Shown: piece after piece, positions 31,901 to 39,400 of the stretch
Layout of the letters: the number at the start of each line of letters is the position of its first letter
Numbering within the stretch: the first letter of the stretch is position 1
Assembly (NCBI RefSeq): GCF_932276165.1
Contig: NC_064006.1
Coordinates: forward strand, 1,178,001-1,242,000
DNA length: 64,000 nucleotides
DNA from: Plutella xylostella
Lineage: Eukaryota; Arthropoda; Insecta; Lepidoptera; Plutellidae
Reading direction: 5' to 3'
Position numbers and translations under genes: made by a program
Notes under the pieces: generated by a model
What the model was told of the DNA's origin: nothing
Database searches by the model: none
Seen by the model: only the letters and a program-made list of their open reading frames with translations

Positions 31901-32924
31901 TTGTTTCAAATATGCGGTTTTCTGGGCGGTGTTCTTCTACGGTTAAATAAGTGTCTCCGACTCTCGCTGGTCTTTTGCAACAGTTGCGTGTCAGCCTTCC
32001 GAGTAACCCACACTGGCTGCAGAAGATGACTTGTCGTCCACGGCACTCCTTATGTGAATGTCCTGGTTTTCCACAGTTCCAGCAGCATGTGTTCTTGTCG
32101 TATTTCGGATGTATTGTGCGGTTTTCTGCGTTCCTCGACTGTATGTTTTTCGGTGGGTGGCTTTGTTGGTCTGGCCGGTGGTTCCATTGTTGTGACGTTG
32201 ACGCTCCATCTGTAGTCGGTGTGAATCTTGTGTTGGTTCTGTATCTTTCTTCACAAATTTGTTCGTAGTCGGCCGCTTGTTTTATGAGTTCCCCGAGGCT
32301 GCTGAAGTCTTGTCTTTTTATATAGTATTTATAATTCGCGTTCATGTTTTCGTATATTCGGTCTTCCTTGTCCTTTTTTGTCATTTTTCCGTATCTGCGC
32401 ATTAGCGTTTGGATGTCGGTTAGGTAGTCGACGAAAGATTCGCGGTATTTTTGTTTTCTCGCTATTATTTTTTCTTGTAAGTTTTTCTCATATCCCGCTG
32501 GGTAGTAAAATAGTTTAAAATCTTCCAAAAATTCTTCCCATTTTTCCCAGTTATCGCAATTATTCCTGTGCCACAATAAAGGTTTGCCTCTTAATATTTT
32601 CGGTAGGATTTGAAGTAGGCGTTCCTGTGGGATATCGCCCGTTGCTGTTAGCTCTTCTAGCCGTTCGATGAACTCGACCGGGTCGCATGTGGCGTCGAAA
32701 TAAATGTTCCACTCCTTCACGATGGCTGACAGACTTGGTTGGTTCGCGGTTCTTCCCTGGTCTTCGGACGTCATTTCGAATGGCTCCTCCTCTTCCTCTC
32801 TAACGTAGTCGGACAGCTGTTTTCTCAATTTGTCTACGGTTAAATCTATGGTTGGTAGTTTCCTTTCCTTGCTTTCCCTTATTAATTCCTCTTTACTAAG
32901 GTTATAAATCCAAGAAGTTGGCAT
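28923..32924 (-). CDS. Gag-Pol polyprotein of the LTR retrotransposon
   Basis: A single 1333-residue frame with no frameshift between gag and pol. Gag (about 1-330) has a capsid-like helical region (about 65-230) and a zinc knuckle C281-C284-H289-C294. A second knuckle-like motif (C302, C305, C315) has Arg in place of the His. Protease has DTG at 354-356. Reverse transcriptase (about 520-700) has SKIDLKNGYW around D600, FRVMPFGL at 630-637 and YCDD at 663-666. RNase H follows (LETDAS at 809-814). Integrase has H999/H1006/C1036/C1039 and D1068, D1128, E1163. No break or missing catalytic residue is seen. The ATG at 32924 is the first in frame and lies 326 bases from the 5' LTR. The long frames on the opposite strand (29.4-32.3 kb) are shadows. 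Confidence 0.95.
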   Translation of the reverse strand: MPTSWIYNLSKEELIRESKERKLPTIDLTVDKLRKQLSDYVREEEEEPFEMTSEDQGRTANQPSLSAIVKEWNIYFDATCDPVEFIERLEELTATGDIPQERLLQILPKILRGKPLLWHRNNCDNWEKWEEFLEDFKLFYYPAGYEKNLQEKIIARKQKYRESFVDYLTDIQTLMRRYGKMTKKDKEDRIYENMNANYKYYIKRQDFSSLGELIKQAADYEQICEERYRTNTRFTPTTDGASTSQQWNHRPDQQSHPPKNIQSRNAENRTIHPKYDKNTCCWNCGKPGHSHKECRGRQVIFCSQCGLLGRLTRNCCKRPARVGDTYLTVEEHRPENRIFETIKIGDRTYKALVDTGSTRSYISKEIYEENSKNPDKEKISRMKITVADGRTVDIEHRIYPEIEIQQRKITHELFVLPTEKPSNLVIIGMDILKRTGATINWNNDVKETPHETRTEKQTKPPFRIQKSTELTEHQQKILEETIRTEFERCEKSPKGNTWVEHRIKMKHNEPIKQKYYPRNPKLQQIIDEHVQEMLQNGIIEKSDSPYSSPVVLAKKENGKYRFCIDFRKVNEASEKDAYPLPQIDHTLEKLIRANWFSKIDLKNGYWNVKLADESKRVTAFTVPGRGLFQFRVMPFGLHSSGSTFQRLLDRVIGPELEPNAYVYCDDIIVCSETFTEHITHLKEIFKRIREARLQINIDKCEFCKPELEYLGHIVTREGIKMDASKIQAINEMKPPTTIKETRRFIGMTSWYRKFIPNYANVMAPLITLLKKNRKFEWGEPQENAFREIKKIITQSPILTRADFTRPFILETDASDVGIGAVLMQEQEGEKKVIMYASRSLSAPETRYTTADKECLAVVWGVKKMKAFLEGYQFTVITDHQALKWLNTLKNPSGRLARWALELQQYDFNIEYRPGKNNQIADQLSRNPALATIEDKKDWYERKHSETLKSPDADPSFCIKNDKLYKKISNPSYGLKINTESEWKLCIPASDRTQTIKENHDEPTAGHLGAGKTMKRIAQRYYWPGMYRDVLRYVKKCMNCQTHKTSQEKRPGQMHINNPEGPWQTITTDLIGPLPRSSNGHIWIIVFHDKFTKWSEIRPLRTATAPTITKALKECVIMKYGCPTTVVSDNGRQFVSKQFTDELKKYDIKHELTAPYSPQSNPTERVNKTLGTMIATFINENHKKWDQFLPEFNFALNTSIQESTQYTPAFLMFGRELRMPRDKNQFPVATIKDKSNMEEIYEIAKINQNKASLQQKRHYDSNKRTWYPRINETVLKREFPLSCADKNFCAKLAPKYSGPYIITDKKSPVIFELKHMHNHRKYIAHIKDLKTYNN

Positions 32925-33235
32925 TTGATGCTGTATGTTTGTATATCTTTACCTACTATAAAACGGGGCCAGTTCGCAGTAATTGGTTACGGAAATTTGA
33001 AAAAAAAACTTTAACAAGAAATTGTTTACAACTGTATATAATTTTTGCTCTTTATTTCTGAGTTGTAATTTTTGTTAAACGGGGTCGGTCGGTCGGTCGT
33101 AGATCTATTTTTAGAATAACTACGGGTCGCTAGTTAAGTTGCGCGGTTAGTCGGTCGGTCGGTTATTTCTAATGATTTACAAGTTATTACGGGGGGCTAA
33201 ATAATATTAAATATTGATGAGAATTGGTGGATTTT
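32925..33235 (-). other. 5' leader of the LTR element
   Basis: About 310 bases between the primer-binding site and the gag-pol start, expected to contain the packaging signal. It holds GGTC repeats (GGTCGGTCGGTCG at 33085-33098 and again near 33150) but no frame. Confidence 0.6.
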
Positions 33236-33248
33236 ACGTTGGGCGCCA
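33236..33248 (-). promoter_or_regulatory. primer-binding site (tRNA-Lys type)
   Basis: TGGCGCCCAACGT on the element strand, two bases after the end of the 5' LTR. TGGCGCCCAAC is complementary to the 3' end of insect tRNA-Lys as used by several gypsy-like elements (family knowledge). Confidence 0.85.
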
Positions 33249-33250
33249 AA

Positions 33251-34272
33251 TGTAATGTAGCAGCTCAGCAGGAGCTGGTCTGGATCACCGGGGAGCGACC
33301 CCTGGGCGAATCGACCTGCCTGGCCTCCCCCGAGAGTAGGGGTTGTGTGCTATATTGTTATGTGATACTTACCCTTATGACTCACGTCCCTGGTGCTTAG
33401 GGCTGGTACCTACCTAATAATTCTCAATTAATATGTACCGGGAAGCGGTTTTAGCCTAGCTCAGCTTGGCGCCGGCCTCTGAAGGAGTGCCTGGTCACCG
33501 CCTGATTTTGATCCTGAGGCCCCTGGAGGGAAATAACCTCGGTAGGTGTACGGGGTGAGAATTAATAATGCCGATTAATTAGTGTAACACAATTGAGGCG
33601 GCACTGGACCCGCTTTATTTACAACCACTTACTTATATATCTAGGGTACTTACAGCTTATGTACTTAATATTAAACACACTACACAAATGCACAAATACT
33701 TGTCACAGTTATCGAAATTTAAATTGATCGGGCCCTGAAGGGGCCTACGCGGACGTTTCTATATATCCTAATAAGGGGAAGGAATATAGGGTACAGGAGG
33801 TCGGGCGAATACTGGTGGTGCGTGTCGGTTTGTTCCAGGATTTGTGGAGTGTATTTGTGTTGATAAGAAAGTGTGGCTGAGGGCCGGTGTGTGTTCAGCG
33901 ATTGTATAGTTCGGTACACGGCCGCTTAACCTAGGCGACCCAGGCGTCCGTGTATTCCGGGGAACCTCGATCCGCTAGTAGGCGACCCACAGCGTAGGGA
34001 GGACGGTGTTGTGAGCTTAGTATGCGTGAATAGATACTTAAGATAGATATAGGTGCGGGGAAGGATCTCGGGAGCGGACTGGTCACTCGTCGGAGCAGGA
34101 GGTGACGAATGGTGGCCGGGCGGCGGTCCGGCGGCTATTTATAGGCGGGTCGCCCCGCGCCCCTTGTATTCTCCGGAGTCGTCTGTGTGGTGCCCCACCT
34201 CGTCTTGCGGGCGCTCTTGCGGCTTCGGAATGTGGGTAGGTGCGGTGGATGGTTTGGTAACGGCTCGTTACA
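33251..34272 (-). repeat. 5' LTR (1022 bp)
   Basis: The same sequence as 26441-27499 with a 37-bp deletion at about 33499, where GGTCACCGCCTGATTTTG replaces the longer version. No substitution was noticed in the blocks compared by eye. Confidence 0.95.
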
Positions 34273-34430
34273 CCACTAAAACAAAAGCAAATAGGTTTTG
34301 CTACAAAGGAGATACTAAAGACATTGAAGTGAGCAACTTTCCCAGAAACGCTACTTTGCTCTATGCAACTTCATCGGTGGAGACAGAGTTTGTGTACGCT
34401 AAACTTGGGCCGACAGATAAACTTAAATGA
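34273..34430 (+). other. open frame disrupted at its 5' side by the LTR element, unknown
   Basis: Beginning inside the CCAC duplication, a frame of about 52 codons reads TKTKANRFCYKGDTKDIEVS, NFPRNATLLYATSSVETEFV, YAKLGPTDKLK and stops. Removing the retrotransposon joins it to 26417-26440 (TYTTSTT in frame, preceded by a TAA). It has coding-like composition and resembles 24183-24344 in N-x-P-x-N-x-(T/S)...FVY-x4-P-x2-(K/R)-L. No family recognised. It may be a terminal exon or a relic. Confidence 0.3.
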
Positions 34431-34556
34431 GGCTTCTTAGGTGATATAATAAGGAGTTTAGTAAAAAAACGAAATTAATTTATAAACACAATGTTTAAAA
34501 AGGCTCTTAGGTAAGGAAATAAGTAGAGGTGTATGAAAAAGATATACCGCTTTATA

Positions 34557-34720
34557 ATAATAAAATCCGACCGCAAACTAGGCAGAGTCAGTAATATGGC
34601 TATCGGACAGCTGATATAATTTACACAGATAGATATTGTTATGTACCTACATATTAACACCTAAGACCCGAGTGCAAATATCTGCCCTGGCCGGGATCCA
34701 AACCAGGACTTTTTTGTGCA
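34557..34720 (-). mobile_element. SINE family 1, diverged copy
   Basis: Antisense pieces CTGGCCGGGATCC..., ACTCGGGTCTTAGGTGTTAA and ATCAGCTGTCCGATAGCC identify an old copy with an eroded tRNA-like head. Confidence 0.6.
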
Positions 34721-35472
34721 GCAGCAGACAGACAACTGACAGACAGCAACTTTTAAATTATGATCTACCGGTTTCTAGGTTCGTTACATTTTGCATACTA
34801 GATTACGATGGTTGGAATTTTAAAAGAAACCTCTAGCATTCTTTTTATAGTTCCTTATTGCTGAAGAAGCTCAAATCTAAACCGTCGACTCAAGATCCAC
34901 AGGTAAAGTTGGAAAACTTATTCACACCATTATTATATAAACTACCATAGTTTGTCAAAATGGAAAACCACTATTACAAACTTATCCAATCGAAAGGTTC
35001 CAAGTACACTCGATACGAATACCCTTAACTCAAGTACTGCTATAACGACACACTTAAGTTGACGGAAGTGTCATCATCACCAGTGCTTCGATTTTCTTTT
35101 GATGGATGGATTTCACAGTTTTTATACAAATCACATTTTTTGTATTTAGGAATATACACATATAAATTTTACGTGTTAATGGAAATAGAACTTATTATAG
35201 TGTGTTGATTGAGTAACATAATATATAATGAACCTATGTTACACTTTCAGGGAAAAACGGCTGAACTATTTTTTATTCAATTTGACATGTAGCAGGCTGA
35301 CTTGGATTAACACACATGCTTCTTTTCATCCCGAAACTCCTGATAAACCTTTTAAGGCGAAGCAAAGCTTGCAGGAATACCTAGGTAGTTAGTACCTAAA
35401 TTCCATTTCGGAGCGAGATGGGCTCAAAATCCAGATATCGTACGAAATTCTGGGTTTCTGAACTGAGCTGGG
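34721..35472. other. gene-free stretch
   Basis: Only a faint trace of the Helitron-like end (CTTTTAAGGCGAAGCAAAGC at about 35348-35367). No exon seen. Confidence 0.4.
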
Positions 35473-35596
35473 GGGGTCACTCTATATGACGCAAAACGAA
35501 GTCTCGGAGAGCTGCTGCGCAAGCCACGGCTCTATCTCGTATTAAACGTGCCTAACTCTCTTGTTCGTTCATTTTTCGTCAGTATAGAGCAACCCT
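35473..35596. mobile_element. MITE of the GGGTCACTCTATA family, complete
   Basis: Left GGGGTCACTCTATATGACGC pairs with the reverse complement of the right end, AGGGTTGCTCTATACTGACG. The interior GAGAGCTGCTGCGCAAGCCA matches 23840-23977. Confidence 0.55.
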
Positions 35597-36285
35597 CTTG
35601 GCTGCTACTCTCATCAAGGTATTCTTTGAAACGCCCTCTGGTACAGAAATAACGTAGAAATTTTCGACGTAAAACATTCAGAAACTACACATACGAGTAC
35701 GTAGCTGGAATTGCACAAAGCATGCAGTCCACACTGCATTGCGTACTCCTTGTCTGTTAGTTTTTATTCCATCGCCGTCGGCATTTTTGTCCCGGCTTGC
35801 CCCATTTTTGTAGCGCAGGTTTACTTTTAATGTGTTTTATGAATTAAAAACTTCTCCTTTGAACAAGGCTTTGTGTTTACTCGTTGGATACAGTTTTCAC
35901 GCTTGCGGTTAGGTGGTGGAAACACATAGCTTTAATGTTCTTGTTTACTATTGTACAGTTCAGAAATTATAAAATTACAGGTTGTGGCGATGATAATTGT
36001 AAAGATTGAAAGATACCTTGGTGAATCTGATCGTTTAAATACTTTTTGCATTCCATTTTGCAATAAATACCTATGTTACGTTTTGTTTTATAATTTTAAT
36101 GCTTCTTATCAAGCTTTTTTTCATGAAATAGCAGGATTTTTTAAATTCATCTCCTAATTCAGAAGTAGGTATTTTTATAACGTTTAAAGTTGCCTTCTGT
36201 AGATTATCATGCTTTAAACCCGTTTTCAACACCAGCAATTCAGTTTCCTAATAACCTAGCAACTAAACCCTCTTTCTCCCCACAG
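35597..36285 (+). other. region upstream of receptor exon 1
   Basis: No promoter or 5' exon could be recognised. The segment ends in a pyrimidine tract and CAG (36271-36285), the acceptor of the first coding exon, so at least one non-coding 5' exon should lie upstream, in or beyond this stretch. Confidence 0.45.
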
Positions 36286-36453
36286 ACCGCGCCCCATGGA
36301 TCTTCCCAACGGCACCGCCAACGCGACCGGCGGCCACGATGTGGACCTCTCCTACGCCGTCATGTTCCAGCTGCGAACCGCCATCCTGTTGCTTATCGTC
36401 ATCATGGCCGTGCTCGGGAACCTGCTGGTCATCGTCAGTGTTATGCGGCATCG
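36286..36453 (+). CDS. Octbeta2R: Octbeta2R coding exon 1 (5' UTR 10 bases, then ATG)
   Basis: The acceptor CCCCACAG ends at 36285 and the ATG is at 36296. It encodes residues 1-52 plus two bases of R53: the glycosylated N-terminus and TM1. The donor is GTGAGT at 36454. Intron 1 is 1854 bases. Confidence 0.9.
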
Positions 36454-39400
36454 GTGAGTCGTTATCGTTATTGGTAACGTTACTGTTGTAAGTAACGTTA
36501 TTATTCACGTTTATGTGACCATTGCCTATGCCATTGCTGTTACCGATACCGCAACAAGCCAGTTCTTTCATCTCTTGGTACGATACCACTTTTACCATGT
36601 TCTTCAGTTGGTCTATATGTTAAACCTGTTGTTGGTTTACATGTTATTACTTATATTATGTGGCTACACGTCATGAAGCAGTTAATGAATGTAATGATTG
36701 TAAGCCACCGAAGTCCGCGTTATTGTATGTTGTAAGCCGATAATCGCTGACTGACTGTCTTTTGATCCAGTGACTACTTCAAAATAAACAAAAAACACAT
36801 TAAATTAACTGTAGGTAAACGTAAACCTTTGTAATTAAACCTCAAAATTATAACTGTTTTTGAGGATTATCGAATATATGAAATTTTATCGTACCTAACT
36901 ATTTTATACAACATTTACTCCAACAGATGTTGGCACAAAGTGTGCAACTAGCTATCAACAGTTGCAAAATGCACTTAGAAATCACTTAGGAAACAATCCG
37001 GAACTACGGATGCAAGAAATTCTGAATTCCAACTTGGCTTTGGATCGAAACTTCAGAATTTCCTGTGTTAGCACACATACCCATTAGGGCTTTCTAGAGT
37101 AGAAAGCTAGAGTTCGTTTACGCTGTTTTATCAACAGAAACAAGTGCTACCACCCAAAAATGTTTATTATAGGGCAACCATAACCAATTTCTCAATCAAC
37201 ATCATGACTTTTTCATTAAATTTGGGGCACAATTTTAAGAATTTCATATTTAAGCGGTTGTACAGTTTGCATTGTCTGATAATATTACTGACCTTTACGT
37301 ACTTAAATACTAAACAGTTTAAACATAAACATGTTTAACATAAATAATCTTAATAGCCGTATAAGAACAACGGTAGCGAATGGACAACAGGCAATAATTT
37401 TGTAATGGCCGCAATCAAGTGATAAAACTGGAGTAACAGCCACTCAGTCAGTGTTACGATTCTTTTACGTTACCTATATGCCGCCAATTTTGATTTGACA
37501 TTTTGTAACCAGGATATAAAATTCAATTTCTTGTTACCTACTACTTATTTCGAAAGTCATTTTAAGTAGGTATATTGTACGTATATCCAATAATTTATTA
37601 TTAACTCGGCGTGGACTAAGCTTCCGACCGACGATGGCTGACGATAGTGTAATTGGACAAATATCTGTGGTTCGATTAAAGAAGATACTAGAAGGGTCTT
37701 GGGTGTAAAATTTATGTGTTGTGTGAATTCTTCAACCCTGCCCAGCGTAGAATTATTATGATCATAACCCTTTGCATTTACAGTCTTTGAGGAAGGTAAA
37801 CTGTGCGTTTGCATTTTTTGTTGCTTTACTCCAACTTACTAGTTTTTGACGTGAATACGATGAACCTCTGTTATTCCGGTAAGGGGGTAAATCTTAAAAA
37901 TTTAAATACCGACAAAATGCGTGTCACCGTTTTCTTTATAACTTTTAACATTTATCGTAAGCATCAAAAATTTACCACCAACTCGCACTAGGCCAGAGCA
38001 GTAGACTAGGCCCAAAACCCTTCCTTCAGTGGAAGGAGACCCGTGTCCCAGCAGTGGAGGCGTGATGGGTTGTGATAATCTTCTTCTTCTTCTTCCTAGC
38101 CTTTTCCTTTATTAGAGTCGGCTTTGTGCGTCATGTCACGCCATTTTACCCTATCCTCTGTCATATCCTCATTCACTTCACACTCTCTAATAATAATATC
38201 TTCTTTCACACAATCGAGTCACGTCTTTTTTGGTCTTCCCCGCTTTCCTTCAGTCTCATTTCCAACACTTTGATGATGATGATCTAAAATTATTTTTTCG
38301 TCTGCAGGAAGCTCCGCGTCATCACCAACTACTTCGTGGTGTCGCTCGCGTTCGCCGACATCCTGGTGGCCGTCGCCGTCATGCCGTTCAACTTCAGCGT
38401 GCAGTTCTACCACGAGTGGATCTTCGGACAGGTCTGTATCAGCTGACGCTTCACGGGTTTGTTATCGACGTAGATAAACATCAATATATAGAGATTTGCC
38501 ATAAATGCGGCGCTGTGATTGGAGAAACGCCCATTAAACGAGTTTATTGACGCCGGTAACAGACCCGTGCCGCGGCCGCTGCTGTTGTTTCACTAGTTAT
38601 ACTGTACACTCACGATCAATGAAAAGTGTTCAGTGTCGTCATTTTGAAAGTGGAAGTTTTTCTTTGCTCCCGAGTGTATTCGTGAGCTTTGATTTAGAAA
38701 AGATAGATAGAATAAATCAAAGGCTCAAAGGTTCTATTCTAGAGAGCCATGTGCAGTAAAAGAGGGCCAGCTGAAAACTTTGTGGCTTTATTGTCCAATT
38801 TACTGTTATTATTGTTTATTGTATTATTATCTGTATTTTTTTCGTTGTTTTTGTTATGTTTCTTTTAGATCTTTCTTCTGTCAACAAGGTGGTTAGTTTA
38901 CGTTACGTTTATTATGTGCTGTGACCTTTATCTTTATCTCTACTATCCCTGCAGGTGATCTGCGACCTGTGGAACTCGTCAGACGTGTACTTCACGTCGA
39001 CGTCGATCCTGCACCTGTGCTGCATCTCCGTGGACCGCTACTACGCCATCGTCAAACCGCTGAAGTACCCCATCAAGATGACTAAGAAGGTTTGTTGATA
39101 AAGATATTGTAATTTTAAAACAGGGAATTTTACTTAGATCAATATACTGGCGAAAACTATAAAAGTTTGGGTTTTCTCGCAATGGCGCCTCTGGCGGAAA
39201 CTATCCCAAAACTTTTGATAGATAATGTGTGCCTATGATAGAAGGAAACCAAAACTTTTTTCGATTACGTAAGTTGCAAAACACGGGTTTTGTTAGGCCT
39301 GAAGGACCATTCTGGGAAAAACTCTGAAGTCGACGTAGATCCTGCACCTGTGCTGCATCTCCGTGGACCGCTACTACGCCATCGTTAAGCCGCTGAAGTA

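Larger units (their letters stand above)
26441..34272 (-). mobile_element. full-length Ty3/gypsy-type LTR retrotransposon
   Basis: A 7.8-kb element on the - strand, flanked by the 4-bp repeat CCAC. It has two LTRs (TGTAA...TTACA), a tRNA-Lys-type primer-binding site next to the right (5') LTR, a polypurine tract next to the left (3') LTR, one continuous gag-pol frame of 1333 codons and a second small frame. The gene order protease, RT, RNase H, integrase places it in Ty3/gypsy (Metaviridae-type). All catalytic motifs are intact and the LTRs look identical apart from one 37-bp indel, so it is young and may still be active. No env-like frame with signal peptide and membrane anchor is present. 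Confidence 0.95.

Noticed and set aside
28512..32268. Many long frames on the + strand across the LTR element
   Set aside because: They are antisense shadows of the intact 1333-codon gag-pol frame and the 126-codon frame.
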